Assembly: GCF_900142805.1 (NCBI RefSeq)
Contig: NZ_FRCF01000002.1
Location: 186,001-250,000, forward strand
Source of the DNA: Lacicoccus alkaliphilus DSM 16010
Lineage (GTDB): Bacteria; Bacillota; Bacilli; Staphylococcales; Salinicoccaceae
Direction of reading: 5' to 3'
Length of the DNA: 64,000 bases
Below, piece by piece: positions 24,416-34,296 of this stretch (its first letter is position 1; the number at the start of each line of letters is the position of its first letter). A program made the translations under genes and the position numbers. Below the pieces are notes generated by a model that was given only the letters and a program-made list of their open reading frames with translations, did not search any database and was not told the DNA's origin.

Positions 24416-25246
24416 TTATTTCATGAACTCCTTCAGTCCATCTTCGGTGATTTCCCGGAGCTTTTGCCTCGATTCTGGCTCGTATGCCTGCATCAATACT
24501 TTTGAACGGTTTTTCCCGTCATAAAACTCACCCGTCACATCTTCCAAATCTGCAGAAGCTGCAAGAAATGCGAGTGCCTCCTGTCCCTGTGCCACCGAAG
24601 ACTGCGAACTGCCGAAATGTTCATCGACCATATTCGTGTCCATCAGTGTCGCAGGGTGGAGGGCATTGACGGATATTCCTTCATCATTCAATTCTTCAGC
24701 AAGGTCGAAAGTGAACATGATCAACGCCAGTTTACTGCGTGCATATGCAAGAAAGCCGTCATAACTCTTTTCCGTATTCAAATCATCAAAATCCAGCTCG
24801 GCCTGCCCGATGGAAGCGACATTTACGATTCTGGCATCCTTTTTCAATAAAGGGAGCAATTTTCTTGTGAACAATACCTGCGCGAGGTAGTTGACCGCCC
24901 AGATTAGTTCAAAGCCATCCTCGCTTGTATTGCGCGCACTGCCGGACTTCGGTCCGCCGCCGATGCCTGCGTTGTTGATCAGGACATCAATCTGCTTTCC
25001 ACCGGAACGTATATCTTCGGCTGCCCGGCTGACGGACCGGAGGGAGGAGAAGTCCCCGTTGTAATACTCCAGCTCTTCATTACCGGTTGCCTCTTTTATA
25101 TCCTCAAGCGTACGTCTTCCTTTATCTTCGTTTCTGCCATGCAGGAGCACTTCCGCACCTTTTCCTGCAAACCATTCCGCTGCCGCCTTACCGAGACCGT
25201 CTGTCGATCCGGTGATCAGCACTGTACATTCAGATAAACGTTTCAT
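24416..25246 (-). CDS. Short-chain dehydrogenase/reductase
   Basis: 276 residues. Classical-type Rossmann fold with VLITGSTDGLGKA at residues 9-21, LINNAGIGG near 88 and catalytic YARSK near 168; the segment NVASIGQAELDFDDLN resembles retinol-dehydrogenase-like SDRs. NADP(H) preference is possible because HGRNEDKGR follows strand 2. AAGGAGGGG precedes the ATG. Stand-alone gene; substrate unknown. Confidence 0.9.
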   Translation of the reverse strand: MKRLSECTVLITGSTDGLGKAAAEWFAGKGAEVLLHGRNEDKGRRTLEDIKEATGNEELEYYNGDFSSLRSVSRAAEDIRSGGKQIDVLINNAGIGGGPKSGSARNTSEDGFELIWAVNYLAQVLFTRKLLPLLKKDARIVNVASIGQAELDFDDLNTEKSYDGFLAYARSKLALIMFTFDLAEELNDEGISVNALHPATLMDTNMVDEHFGSSQSSVAQGQEALAFLAASADLEDVTGEFYDGKNRSKVLMQAYEPESRQKLREITEDGLKEFMK

Positions 25247-25279
25247 AAGCCCCTCCTTCTTATGATGGTGTATGATGCC

Positions 25280-26116
25280 TCATACTTGCGGCTGCCGGCT
25301 GATATAGCTCACGAGTACCGGTTGTTCATCCGCCACAATACTTTTGAAGAATTCATATGCATATCCGTCCGTCGTGTCCACTTCCAGATTGATCTGTTCA
25401 AAATCCTTTTCCAGCAGGTGAAGCAATGTATCTTTGAACGTTGAGATGAGACTTTGCTTTGCTTCCGTATCTGCATAATAACAATAACCGACATCCACTG
25501 ATGCTTCATCATTCTCATACATCAGCATATAAGCGGTAATTTTTCCGGTTTCATCATAAATCACTATAGAATTTTTAAAATCCAACTCATCAGTGATGAG
25601 GCCCTCCCATCCGGCAAGGCTCATCTCCCTTAATGGAATTAATTGATGGACGGATTCGTACACTTTCTTAGAAATGTCGAGCAGCTCGCCGGTCATTTCG
25701 AAATTCTTCTCAGTCACTTCCCCTCCCGCTTCATCACCATCGAAATGACTGAACATTTCAGTGATGTCCACTTCAAGCTCGTAAGTCTCTCTGAACTTCT
25801 CAAAGCCGTGTTCATCAATGAGCTTTTCATATAACCCGTGCCTGCAGTGGACCTCCAGGATGATGTCGGAGAGAGGAAGGGTCGACTTCAATTTTTCATA
25901 CATATCAACTACAGTTTCAGGTTTTATACTCTTATCCAGCACGGCAAACCTCAAGTAAAGTGTTGAAGGGTGGTAGGGATTCAGTGAGTAATACAGATAG
26001 GAGAGTATTTCATCTTCCGCCTCGCATATCACACCGTGTCCGGATGCAGGGTAGTTGGGGATCATATTTTTATCCTGCAGATGCGCAGCGATGTCTTTAT
26101 GCAGTGTGATTTCCAT
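25280..26116 (-). CDS. Putative GNAT-like acetyltransferase (tandem-domain architecture)
   Basis: 278 residues. I recognise only a weak GNAT-like pattern: two similarly arranged halves, each with a strand followed by a helix (ILEVHCRHGLYEKLIDEHGF in the first; INLEVDTTDGYAYEFFKSI in the second) as in the C-terminal part of acetyltransferases. The second half contains AYMLMYENDEASVDVGY, like the central beta strands. Acidic overall. ATG at 26116 is preferred because GGAGG precedes it. Function unknown; no related neighbour. Confidence 0.6.
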   Translation of the reverse strand: MEITLHKDIAAHLQDKNMIPNYPASGHGVICEAEDEILSYLYYSLNPYHPSTLYLRFAVLDKSIKPETVVDMYEKLKSTLPLSDIILEVHCRHGLYEKLIDEHGFEKFRETYELEVDITEMFSHFDGDEAGGEVTEKNFEMTGELLDISKKVYESVHQLIPLREMSLAGWEGLITDELDFKNSIVIYDETGKITAYMLMYENDEASVDVGYCYYADTEAKQSLISTFKDTLLHLLEKDFEQINLEVDTTDGYAYEFFKSIVADEQPVLVSYISRQPQV

Positions 26117-26184
26117 GGTGTCCTCCATCTTTTGAATTTATGATTTTATTATAAAGTATCATACCCGGACTTTATAGCAATTAA

Positions 26185-26719
26185 TTATACATTGGAAGGT
26201 GAGCAGCGGAGTGGAATATCCATGGCCCATGGCCGCCGAAGCAGGACTGACTTGAAATCCTCAGGCGACCAAATGACAAGCAGACCTGTCCAAGGTCTGT
26301 TTTCAATTCGGATCCCACCCACGTCCACCCATAACGCCTGCAAATCATTCGACAACTCGATCAGGTTGTGATCCGGGTCCCTTATATACAGTGATATGAT
26401 CTTCCCGCCGGCGCCTGTCCTGTTGATCGGGCCAATCTCGATTTCGATACCATGCAGCTCCAGGTGGTTGACTGCATCTTGAAGGGACTTTTCGGTAATG
26501 AAGCATACATCCGCAGAACCTGTTGCAGGCGACGCAGCCCGAGGTTCTATCATGGAATCTTCCTGGTGGAGATTTATCTTCTGGCTGCCGAACTTCAAAG
26601 CGGTCCTGTCTTCACCAAATCTTACCAACCTCCATGCCCAAAACATCCCTGTAGAATTTTGAAGTTTGCTCGATACTTGAGACGGTCATCACCATATGGT
26701 CGATTTTTTTGATCATCAT
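26185..26719 (-). pseudogene. VOC (glyoxalase/dioxygenase superfamily) gene with a one-base frameshift
   Basis: The ATG at 26719, after GAGGGGG, opens a frame reading IDHMVMTVSSIEQTSKFYRD and VLGMEVGKIW before a stop. The +1 frame continues with LVRFGEDRTALKFGSQKINL and IRDPDHNLIELSNDL, the usual VOC sequence. Removing one C of the CC pair at 26625-26626 restores a smooth VLGMEVVRFGEDR. So the gene is broken by one base, or the base is a sequencing error. The C-terminus also runs about 45 residues past the normal end. Intact relatives bind a metal and act on small molecules, often in resistance or detoxification. Confidence 0.8.
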
Positions 26720-26754
26720 ATTCAGTTCCCCCTCAGGATTTGACTCATACAACA

Positions 26755-27822
26755 CTATTGACCAGTGCCATAAATGGTCTCCACCTCTCTCACGATCTCC
26801 CTGAAAATTTCCGCAGCCTCCCCCTCACGGGCGAGCCTCAAGCCCTGGCCGCTCCAGAGGTGCAGCAGGTCGCTTCTTCCGGCCTTCGCCGCCTCACTCC
26901 GCATCTTTTTCGTTGTCTGGTTCTGGAATGGATAAGGGAGTATTTCGTCCTGAAACGCCTCCATATCAGCCATGAAGTCATTCCTTATGCCTCTTGCATA
27001 TTTTCCGCTGAAGGCCCGTGTCAGTACCGTCCCGGATTCTTCTCCGGCAAGTATCGCATCCTTATGGATGCGGGGTGCGGCACTTTCTTTTGTTGTGAGG
27101 AATGCCGTGCCGAGCTGTGCAGCCGATGCTCCCAGGATAAGGCTCGCATAGACGCCGCGGCCGTCCATGATGCCGCCTGCCGCGATGACGGGTATATCCA
27201 CCGCATTGGCCGCCTGCGGTACGAGTGCCATCGTGCCGACAGTGGAGGTAAGAGCATCATTTAAAAATGAGCCCCTGTGGCCGCCGGCTTCATATCCCTG
27301 CATGACGACCATATCCATGCATTCATCAGCGTTCATCACCGCTTCTTCAACCGTGGTGGCGCAGCCGATGAGGGTGACGCCCGCTGCTTTAAGTTTCCTG
27401 ATAGTTGAAGTCTCCGGTATGCCGAAAGTGAAACTGCATATTTTCACACCGGACTCGGCAATGACGTCGACAAGGTGGTCGAAATCATCATCATGTTTGA
27501 GTTCCGGTTCATCCTGGGTGATTCCCAGATTTTCATGATAAGGTGCGAGCACTTCCTTCATACGATGGATTTCGGTGTTGGTGACTTCATTGTATTCCGG
27601 CACGAACAGATTCACTGCAAAGGGTTTATCCGTAAGTGCCCGTGTGCTTCTGATATCTTCACGCAGTTTTTCCGGAGTGTAATAGCCTGCACCGATGCTG
27701 CCGAGTCCCCCCTGATTGGAGACTGCTGCAACAAGTTCAGGCGTGGTCGAGCCTGCCATGGGTGCCTGGATGATCGGATACCGGATGTCCAATTGTCTTG
27801 TCACTTCGGTCTGGTGCCACAT
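26755..27822 (-). CDS. Nitronate monooxygenase / 2-nitropropane dioxygenase family flavoprotein
   Basis: 355 residues. FMN enzyme with a TIM barrel. Signatures: YPIIQAPMAGSTTPELVAAV at the start, GQGYEAGGHRGS-type segment (MQGYEAGGHRGS) near 178 whose His is the catalytic base of the family, and IPVIAAGGIMDGRGV near 225 for phosphate binding. Such enzymes oxidise alkyl nitronates; some relatives are enoyl-ACP reductases (FabK), but the AGGHRG motif favours the nitronate type. ATG at 27822 follows AGAGGTGG. Divergent from the peptidase gene. Confidence 0.92.
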   Translation of the reverse strand: MWHQTEVTRQLDIRYPIIQAPMAGSTTPELVAAVSNQGGLGSIGAGYYTPEKLREDIRSTRALTDKPFAVNLFVPEYNEVTNTEIHRMKEVLAPYHENLGITQDEPELKHDDDFDHLVDVIAESGVKICSFTFGIPETSTIRKLKAAGVTLIGCATTVEEAVMNADECMDMVVMQGYEAGGHRGSFLNDALTSTVGTMALVPQAANAVDIPVIAAGGIMDGRGVYASLILGASAAQLGTAFLTTKESAAPRIHKDAILAGEESGTVLTRAFSGKYARGIRNDFMADMEAFQDEILPYPFQNQTTKKMRSEAAKAGRSDLLHLWSGQGLRLAREGEAAEIFREIVREVETIYGTGQ

Positions 27823-27968
27823 ATTTTCCACCTCTTCATTGAGTCGTGAATGTAATAATGCACTTCAATTCTAACATTTTACCGGGATTTTGAAAGCGGT
27901 ATTATTATTTCGGATATGGAAATGGTTATGATAAAATGATGGGGAATACAAGATAAAGGAGACTCATA

Positions 27969-29042
27969 ATGGATAAACAACTGACATTGATGAAAAGTTT
28001 GACGGATGCCCACGGCATCTCTGGTTTTGAATATGATGTGAAACAGGTCATGAAAGAATACATCGAGCCGGTGAGTGATGAGATCATCACGGACAACCTC
28101 GGCAGCATCTACGGCAAGCGCCGTGCCAAAAATGGTGAAAAGACGCTCCTGATCGGCGGGCACCTGGATGAGATCGGCTTCATGGTCACAGAAATCGACG
28201 ATAACGGCTTCATCAAGTTCACACCGATCGGCGGTTGGTGGAATCAGGTCATGCTGTCACAGCGCATGAACGTCATCACGGACGACGGCATACTGACAGG
28301 CGTCATCGGTTCAAAGCCGCCGCATGCCCTCTCGCCTGAAGAGCGCAAAAAGCCGGTTGAAATCAAGAATATGTTCATTGATATCGGTGTTGCAGATAAG
28401 GAAGAGGCACTGAAAGCGGGGGTGAAACCGGGCGATCAGATCACACCTTATATGGATTTCACCGAGATGGCGAACAAGAACTACCTGCTCGCAAAAGCAT
28501 GGGATAACCGTATGGGTTGTGTCGTGGCGGTCGATGTGCTTCAGAATCTTGAAGGCGAAGACCTCGGCATCAACGTCGTCAGCGGCGCCACTGTACAGGA
28601 AGAAGTGGGCCTCCGCGGTGCGAAGACTTCCGCCAACACCGTGAAGCCGGACCTTGCGATTTCCGTCGATGTCGGCATCGCATGGGACACGCCGGGGATG
28701 AAGCCTGAAAACGGCCAGGGCAAGCTCGGTGACGGCCCGCTTGTCGTCCTGATGGACGCCTCCAACATCGGCCATGTCGGCTTCCGCCGCCATATCCAGA
28801 AGGTCGCCGAAGAAAACGGCATCCCTTTCCAGTTCCAGGCGGTGCCGGGCGGCGGTACGGATTCCGGCGGTTTCCACGTTGCGAACGAAGGGGTGCCTTC
28901 CGTCAACATCGGGGTGCCTCTCAGGTACATGCATTCCAACGTCTCCATCCTGCATAAGGAAGATGTCAACAATGCAGTGAAACTGATCACCGAGATCGTC
29001 AAATCGCTGGACGATGACACAGTGGAGAACATCATTTGGTAA
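27969..29042 (+). CDS. M42 family metallopeptidase (glutamyl aminopeptidase/PepA-like)
   Basis: 357 residues. Two-metal aminopeptidase forming large tetrahedral assemblies in relatives. Metal and catalytic residues are visible: GGHLDEIGF (His, Asp), AWDNRMG (bridging Asp), TVQEEVGLRGA (catalytic Glu pair), DVGIAWDTPG and LRYMHS (last His). AAGGAGA precedes the ATG. Its last bases overlap the TTG start of the RNA methyltransferase gene by seven bases, so the two are translated together. It would trim acidic or other N-terminal residues from peptides in the cytoplasm. Confidence 0.95.
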   Translation: MDKQLTLMKSLTDAHGISGFEYDVKQVMKEYIEPVSDEIITDNLGSIYGKRRAKNGEKTLLIGGHLDEIGFMVTEIDDNGFIKFTPIGGWWNQVMLSQRMNVITDDGILTGVIGSKPPHALSPEERKKPVEIKNMFIDIGVADKEEALKAGVKPGDQITPYMDFTEMANKNYLLAKAWDNRMGCVVAVDVLQNLEGEDLGINVVSGATVQEEVGLRGAKTSANTVKPDLAISVDVGIAWDTPGMKPENGQGKLGDGPLVVLMDASNIGHVGFRRHIQKVAEENGIPFQFQAVPGGGTDSGGFHVANEGVPSVNIGVPLRYMHSNVSILHKEDVNNAVKLITEIVKSLDDDTVENIIW

Positions 29043-29773
29043 GAGAGGTCATCACTTCAAAAGACAATACCCGCATCAAAAATCTGCGTAAGCTGCATAA
29101 GAGGAAAGAGCGCAGCAGAACGGGGATGTTTCTGATCGACGGTGAACATCTCGTGGAGGAAGCGGTGGCGGCAGGTCAGAGGATCCACTACCTCATCGCT
29201 GAAGCGGACTACACCTTCACTTTCGATGCATCGGATTTTGAAGTGGTTTATGTGAGTGCGCCCGTGCTGAAGTCCCTATCGCAGCTTGAGGCCCCGCAGG
29301 GCGTCATGGCGGCCCTCACATATGTGCCGCCTGAAGTTTCGGGCGATAAAGTGCTCGTGCTGGATGATGTGCAGGACCCCGGCAATCTCGGCAGTCTGAT
29401 CCGCACGGCGGACGCATTCGGCTTCGACCGTGTAGTGGTCTCCCGCGGGACTGTGGACCCTTTCAGTGATAAAGTGCTCCGCAGTGCACAGGGCAGCACA
29501 TTCCACATCAGCATAGAGGTCGCTGATGCCGGTGGGGCCATACGGGAGTTTGACGGGATGACCATCGGTACGAGCTTGAGGGATGCGGAGTTCCTGGATG
29601 AGGTCCCCCAACCGGACAGGCTGCTCGTCGTCCTCGGCAACGAAGGCCGCGGAGTCAGCGGCGAATTGCTCGGGTTTGTGGACCGTACGGTGAAGATCCA
29701 TATGCCGGGACGGTCCGAGAGCCTGAATGTCGCTATCGCCGGTGGCATACTGATGCATCATTTTAAATCATGA
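29036..29773 (+). CDS. TrmH/SpoU family RNA 2'-O-methyltransferase
   Basis: 245 residues. The N-terminal substrate-binding part (1-100) includes NTRIKNLRKLHKRKERSRTG. The SPOUT domain has all three motifs: DDVQDPGNLGSLIRTADAFG, LVVLGNEGRGVS and SESLNVAIAGGILMHHF. It methylates a ribose in rRNA or tRNA using S-adenosylmethionine. A TTG start overlapping the preceding peptidase stop is the only reasonable one. In Staphylococcus an equivalent gene sits directly upstream of pheST, as here apart from two lipoprotein genes. Confidence 0.93.
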   Translation: MVREVITSKDNTRIKNLRKLHKRKERSRTGMFLIDGEHLVEEAVAAGQRIHYLIAEADYTFTFDASDFEVVYVSAPVLKSLSQLEAPQGVMAALTYVPPEVSGDKVLVLDDVQDPGNLGSLIRTADAFGFDRVVVSRGTVDPFSDKVLRSAQGSTFHISIEVADAGGAIREFDGMTIGTSLRDAEFLDEVPQPDRLLVVLGNEGRGVSGELLGFVDRTVKIHMPGRSESLNVAIAGGILMHHFKS

Positions 29774-29785
29774 ATCAAGGTCTGC

Positions 29786-29818
29786 AGGCTCCATGATGAT
29801 AAGGTCATGGAGCCTTTA
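29786..29818 (+). terminator. Terminator after the RNA methyltransferase gene
   Basis: AGGCTCCATGA, eight bases, TCATGGAGCCT, then TTTA. Confidence 0.8.
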
Positions 29819-29910
29819 TCCGTTGAATTTTAAGGAAATATAAATAAATTGTGCCGGGTTTGGGTAAACACATGTTAACAACGATTATTAAAATCATTAG
29901 GAGGGTTATT

Positions 29911-30150
29911 ATGAAAAAGTATCTGGTGGCCGGCGGTTTGGCATCTGTACTGCTGCTCGGTGCCTGTGGCGACGAAGAAGAACCTGAGATGAGCGATGAT
30001 GCTGTGGATACGGAACAGGAAGCGGAAGAGGACGGCACGGCAATCGATGCGGATAATGGCGAAGAAGAGTCTGAAGATGACGAGTCGGACCGTCAGGACA
30101 CGCTCGATGATGAATCTGATGTTGATGATGAGGATGAAGATTCCGAATAG
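29911..30150 (+). CDS. Tiny acidic lipoprotein 1
   Basis: 79 residues. MKKYLVAGGLASVLLLGACG is a classic lipoprotein signal (lipobox LGAC); the mature part of about 60 residues is almost only Asp, Glu, Ser and Thr, with no domain. It should be lipid-anchored on the outer membrane face with a highly negative, disordered tail. AGGAGG precedes the ATG. A near-copy of the signal region is found in the next gene, so the two are tandem paralogs. Function unknown. Confidence 0.82.
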   Translation: MKKYLVAGGLASVLLLGACGDEEEPEMSDDAVDTEQEAEEDGTAIDADNGEEESEDDESDRQDTLDDESDVDDEDEDSE

Positions 30151-30213
30151 CATTTGATTCATGTGTTAAGGTGAAAGATGCAACCGGAGACAATGATTTT
30201 TAGGAGGATGGAT

Positions 30214-30441
30214 ATGAAGAAATATTTACTGGCCGGCGGTTTGGCCTCGATATTGGTGCTCGGCGCATGCGGCGAGGACGATGCCGACCTGGGCGAAGAT
30301 GCTGAAGAAATGGACCATGGTACAGGCGACCAGGATGAGGCGGATAATGAAACCGGTGAAGAAACTCAGGAGATTGATGAAGGCGCTGCCGATGAAACAG
30401 GCGAGGGGCAGTCTGAGGAAGAAGCGGAAGATGCCGATTAG
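30214..30441 (+). CDS. Tiny acidic lipoprotein 2 (paralog of the preceding gene)
   Basis: 75 residues. Signal MKKYLLAGGLASILVLGACG differs from lipoprotein 1 by only a few similar residues, while the acidic tail (rich in Glu, Asp, Gly, Ala, Thr) is different in order. ATG at 30214 is chosen since AGGAGG at about 30202 gives normal spacing. It lies 63 bases after its paralog and directly before the pheST leader. No partner or function recognised. Confidence 0.82.
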   Translation: MKKYLLAGGLASILVLGACGEDDADLGEDAEEMDHGTGDQDEADNETGEETQEIDEGAADETGEGQSEEEAEDAD

Positions 30442-30468
30442 CGCCAGCACATAAAATCCCGTGGAAGC

Positions 30469-30496
30469 TTGATTTTTTAATTTTTTGACTTATAAT
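30469..30496 (+). promoter_or_regulatory. Promoter of the pheST leader
   Basis: TTGATT at 30469-30474, 16 bases, TATAAT at 30491-30496. Confidence 0.65.
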
Positions 30497-30514
30497 GATT
30501 CTATAAATGAAAAT

Positions 30515-30735
30515 GCAGGCTTCACATGAAGACAGGAATAAATGACCCCGGCATTCACCTTCAGGGAGTGCGGCACATGACTGAAATGCCGTACGGTGAA
30601 TGGGGTCAGGTTCACCTGACGGATGAAGTGACGGGTAAAACCCTTATCTTTTGAAGTGTCTGTATTTAATCATGCAGAAATTTAGGTGGTACCGCGGAAT
30701 CCCGTCCTTGATGTTTCAAGGGCGGGATTTTTTAT
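30515..30735 (+). promoter_or_regulatory. T-box riboswitch leader of pheST (tRNA-Phe sensing)
   Basis: T-box TAGGTGGTACCGCGG at 30683-30697, followed by terminator arms ATCCCG-TCCTT and AAGGG-CGGGAT and a run of T ending near 30735. The 5' part forms a long stem (ACCCCGGCATTCACC with GGTGAATGGGGT) capped by the typical AGGGAGTGCGG and CTGAAATGCCG segments. A TTC triplet at 30611-30613 is the likely phenylalanine specifier. It explains the whole 312-base gap before pheS. Confidence 0.88.
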
Positions 30736-30753
30736 TTTAAAGGAGTGAATAAA

Positions 30754-31821
30754 ATGGATACATCGCAAATGTCCCGGATTCAGGATGATTTCGACGCGTC
30801 TTTGAAGACCGTGGAGGATGCAAGGAGCCTTCAGGATTTGAAAGTCCGGTATCTCGGTAAAAAAGGTGAAGTGACGGGTCTCATGAAAGAAATGAGGAAC
30901 CTTTCCAATGAAGAGCGTCCGGCGTACGGACAGAAAGTGAACGAACTGCGTCAGCACATCGATGCAGCGGTTGAAGAAAAGCGCGCTGAAATTGAAGCGG
31001 CGGCTTTGGAGGAAAGGCTGAAAAGTGAGACGATCGATGTGACCCTTCCGGGCCGCACGTTCAACATCGGTTCCCAGCACCCGATATCCAGAATCATTGA
31101 AGATATCGAGGATTTCTTCCTCGGGCTCGGTTATGAGATCCAGGAAGGTTATGAAGTCGAAACGGACTACTACAACTTCGAGGCGCTCAATCTGCCGAAA
31201 TCACATCCGGCACGCGATATGCAGGATACGTTCTACATATCCGAGGAAATCCTGCTCAGGACCCATACATCACCGGTGCAGGCGCGTGTGCTTGAAGCAC
31301 GTGGGGGTAAAGAAGCGGTGAAGATCATCTGCCCGGGTAAGGTGTACCGCCGTGACAGCGATGATGCGACGCACAGCCATCAGTTCACGCAGATTGAAGG
31401 GCTGGTCATCGATAAGAACATACACATGAGCGACCTTAAGGGCACGCTCGAGCTTTTCGCCAAGGAAATCTTCGGTGGGGAACGTGAAATCCGCCTGCGC
31501 CCGAGTTTCTTCCCGTTCACGGAGCCGAGCGTCGAAGTGGACATCTCATGCTTCAAATGCAAAGGTGCAGGATGCAGCGTATGCAAGAAATCCGGCTGGA
31601 TAGAGATTCTCGGTGCCGGGATGGTGCATCCGAATGTGCTCAGGATGGCGGGGTATGACCCGGACGAATACAGCGGATTTGCATTCGGCATGGGCCCGGA
31701 CAGGGTGGCGATGCTCAAGTACGGCATCGAGGACATCCGTCACCTGTATACGAACGACTTAAGGTTCATCAATCAATTCAAACAAACAGAAGATGGAGGC
31801 GAAACACTTGAGAGTCTCTAA
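30754..31821 (+). CDS. pheS: Phenylalanyl-tRNA synthetase alpha subunit
   Basis: 355 residues. Catalytic subunit of the alpha2beta2 enzyme that charges tRNA-Phe. The N-terminal coiled coil (1-90, [14 protein letters not shown]) binds tRNA; the class II core shows [22 protein letters not shown] and the motif 3 region [18 protein letters not shown]. Substrate-pocket sequence FTEPSVEVD is present. ATG at 30754 follows AAAGGAGTG; the GTG at 30745 overlaps it. Overlaps pheT by 14 bases. Confidence 0.98.
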   Translation: MDTSQMSRIQDDFDASLKTVEDARSLQDLKVRYLGKKGEVTGLMKEMRNLSNEERPAYGQKVNELRQHIDAAVEEKRAEIEAAALEERLKSETIDVTLPGRTFNIGSQHPISRIIEDIEDFFLGLGYEIQEGYEVETDYYNFEALNLPKSHPARDMQDTFYISEEILLRTHTSPVQARVLEARGGKEAVKIICPGKVYRRDSDDATHSHQFTQIEGLVIDKNIHMSDLKGTLELFAKEIFGGEREIRLRPSFFPFTEPSVEVDISCFKCKGAGCSVCKKSGWIEILGAGMVHPNVLRMAGYDPDEYSGFAFGMGPDRVAMLKYGIEDIRHLYTNDLRFINQFKQTEDGGETLESL

Positions 31822-34210
31822 AGAGTGGTTAAATGAGTTTATAGATGTGGATGCGGATGTAGAGGAATTGTCGGAACGGATCACACGCGGCGGCATCGAA
31901 GTGGATGACATCATCGATTATACATCGGATATCAAAAATCTGGTGATCGGTTACGTGGAGGATGTGAAGCAGCATCCGAATGCGGACAAGCTGAACCTGT
32001 GCCGGGTGGACACAGGCGGGGAAGTGAAGCAGATCGTCTGCGGCGCCGATAATGTCGCGCCGGACACATATGTGGTCGTCTGCCAGGTGGGCGGTCGTCT
32101 GCCGGGTGGCATCAAGATCAAAAAAGCGAAACTGCGCGGCGAAGTGTCCGAAGGGATGATCTGTTCGCTGGATGAGCTCGGCATACCGTCAGAGTATGTC
32201 CCTAAGGAGTTCCAGGACGGCATCTTCATCTTCAGCGGGGAGCAGGAAGCGGGTGGACCTGCACTGCCTGCGGTATATCTTGATGATGCGGTGATGGAAT
32301 TCGACCTCACCCCGAACAGGAAAGATGCGCTCTCGATGATCGGTGCGGCCTATGAAACGAAAGCATTGTACGGCGGCGAAGTGAAGCGTCCGTCGACGGA
32401 TTTCACCGAAACGGGTGAAAACGTGGATGTGACCGTGAAGAATGAGGATGGTGAAGCGGTCCCTTACTACGCCCTCCGTGTCGTCAAAGATGTGGAAATA
32501 AAGCCTGCACCGATATGGATGCAGATCAGGCTGGTGAAAGCAGGCATCCGCCCGATCAACAACGTCGTGGACATTTCAAACTACGTACTCCTTGAATACG
32601 GACAGCCACTTCATATGTTCGACTACGATCAGCTTGGTTCGAAAGAAATCGTGACGAGGTTTGCGCGCAAGGATGAAAAGATGACGACGCTCGACGAGAA
32701 AGAGCGCACGCTGCATGAAAGTGATATCGTCATCACGAATGGCAAAGGGCCTGTTGCGCTCGCAGGTGTGATGGGCGGCGATTTTTCCGAGGTGACGGAT
32801 CAGACGACGAACGTCGTGATCGAGTCCGCTGTGTTCGATCCGGTGGCCATCCGCAGGACGAGCGGCAGGCTGAACCTGAGGAGTGAAGCGAGCAGCCGTT
32901 TTGAAAAGGGGGTCTCCCATGAGTTCGTGATTCCGGCCCTCGAGCGTGCGGCTTATCTCCTGCAGGAGTATGCAGGAGGTAAAGTACAGATCGGTTACAA
33001 TTCCGACGGGACACTGGATACAAGTGATTCAGTGATCAGGACGTCGACGGATTTCATCAACGACAGGCTGGGTATGGAACTTGAAACGGCAGAGATCGAG
33101 GAAACACTTTTTAAACTCGGTCTTGAAACGGTGTCGGGTGGTGATGAGCTTGAAATCCATGTGCCGTCACGCCGGGATGATCTGCAGATTCCGGAAGACA
33201 TCACAGAAGAAGTTGCGAGGATATACGGTTATGAGGCACTGCCGACGTCGCTTCCGAAATTCGAAACCATCACGCCGGGCAGGCTGACCGATGCACAGCA
33301 GAAGCACCGTATCATCCGCCATCAGCTTGAAGCACTCGGTCTGTCACAGTCCATCAATTATGCACTGACAAGCGAGAAGAAGGCGTCGCAGTTCACGGAA
33401 CGGACCGAAGGCCTGCGCCTCATGATGCCGATGAGCGAGGACAGGGCCGTGCTCCGTAACAGCCTGGTGCCGCACCTGGTCGACAATGCGGTGTACAATA
33501 CCAGCCGTCAGCAAAAAGATGTGCAGCTGTTTGAAGTGGGCAAGGTCTTCATTTCCAAAGGTCAGCATGCACAGCCGGAGGAAATTGAAAAGCTTGGCGG
33601 CGTACTGACGGGCAGGATGAACAATACGGACTGGCTCGGCAGCCATGTGCCGGCGGATTTCTATGCGGCGAAGGGCATTCTTGACAGTGTGATCGAAAAA
33701 CTCGGGTTGAAGGATGACATCAAATACGTCCCATCAGAGAGCTATGCAGAGATGCATCCGGGACGTACTGCGAACATCACGCTGGGTGAAAAATATATCG
33801 GGTTCGTCGGTGAGCTGCATCCAAAACATGAAAAGGATCACGATCTGGATCAGACGGTCGTCTTCGAAGTGGATCTCGATGCGTTGCTTGCTGTGAAGTC
33901 GGGCACCATCGAATACGAAGTGCTGCCGAAGTACCCGTCGATCATGAGGGACATTGCGCTTGTGGCGGACAGGGACATCACTGCCGGCACACTCGTCGAA
34001 ATCATCGAAAATGCTGCTGAGAAATACTTGATTGATGTCTATGTGTTCGATGTTTATGAAGGCGAACGGATAGAAGAAGATAAGAAGTCCGTCGCCATCC
34101 GGCTCACTTACCTGAACAAGGAAGAGACGCTGACGGATGAAGCGGTCGAAGCAATCCATCAACCTGTGCTTGAGGCGTTGAAAGATGAAGGATATGTATT
34201 GAGAGGATGA
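31808..34210 (+). CDS. pheT: Phenylalanyl-tRNA synthetase beta subunit
   Basis: 800 residues, full length. Contains an EMAP-type tRNA-binding domain (about 40-150, [18 protein letters not shown]), B3/B4 editing domain (200-400, [20 protein letters not shown]), B5 DNA-binding-like fold, a catalytic-like core and the C-terminal anticodon-binding domain ([13 protein letters not shown]). The TTG at 31808 is chosen: it matches the homologous N-terminus ([11 protein letters not shown]) and has ATGGAGG eight bases before it; the ATG at 31793 is part of that site. Coupled to pheS and controlled by its T-box. Confidence 0.97.
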   Translation: MRVSKEWLNEFIDVDADVEELSERITRGGIEVDDIIDYTSDIKNLVIGYVEDVKQHPNADKLNLCRVDTGGEVKQIVCGADNVAPDTYVVVCQVGGRLPGGIKIKKAKLRGEVSEGMICSLDELGIPSEYVPKEFQDGIFIFSGEQEAGGPALPAVYLDDAVMEFDLTPNRKDALSMIGAAYETKALYGGEVKRPSTDFTETGENVDVTVKNEDGEAVPYYALRVVKDVEIKPAPIWMQIRLVKAGIRPINNVVDISNYVLLEYGQPLHMFDYDQLGSKEIVTRFARKDEKMTTLDEKERTLHESDIVITNGKGPVALAGVMGGDFSEVTDQTTNVVIESAVFDPVAIRRTSGRLNLRSEASSRFEKGVSHEFVIPALERAAYLLQEYAGGKVQIGYNSDGTLDTSDSVIRTSTDFINDRLGMELETAEIEETLFKLGLETVSGGDELEIHVPSRRDDLQIPEDITEEVARIYGYEALPTSLPKFETITPGRLTDAQQKHRIIRHQLEALGLSQSINYALTSEKKASQFTERTEGLRLMMPMSEDRAVLRNSLVPHLVDNAVYNTSRQQKDVQLFEVGKVFISKGQHAQPEEIEKLGGVLTGRMNNTDWLGSHVPADFYAAKGILDSVIEKLGLKDDIKYVPSESYAEMHPGRTANITLGEKYIGFVGELHPKHEKDHDLDQTVVFEVDLDALLAVKSGTIEYEVLPKYPSIMRDIALVADRDITAGTLVEIIENAAEKYLIDVYVFDVYEGERIEEDKKSVAIRLTYLNKEETLTDEAVEAIHQPVLEALKDEGYVLRG

Positions 34211-34214
34211 TAAA

Positions 34215-34251
34215 AAAGCTGCAGGAGATTTGAGTGTCTCCTGCAGCTTTT
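34215..34251. terminator. Terminator of pheST
   Basis: AAAGCTGCAGGAGA, eight bases, TCTCCTGCAGCTTT; flanked by A on one side and T on the other, so it may act in both directions. Confidence 0.9.
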
Positions 34252-34296
34252 ATTTGTGGATTTTTGATGGTCTCGATGATATTTGTGGTTTTTACA

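Noticed and set aside
26755-27822. Enoyl-ACP reductase FabK
   Set aside because: The AGGHRG motif and lack of a fatty-acid gene neighbourhood favour nitronate monooxygenase.
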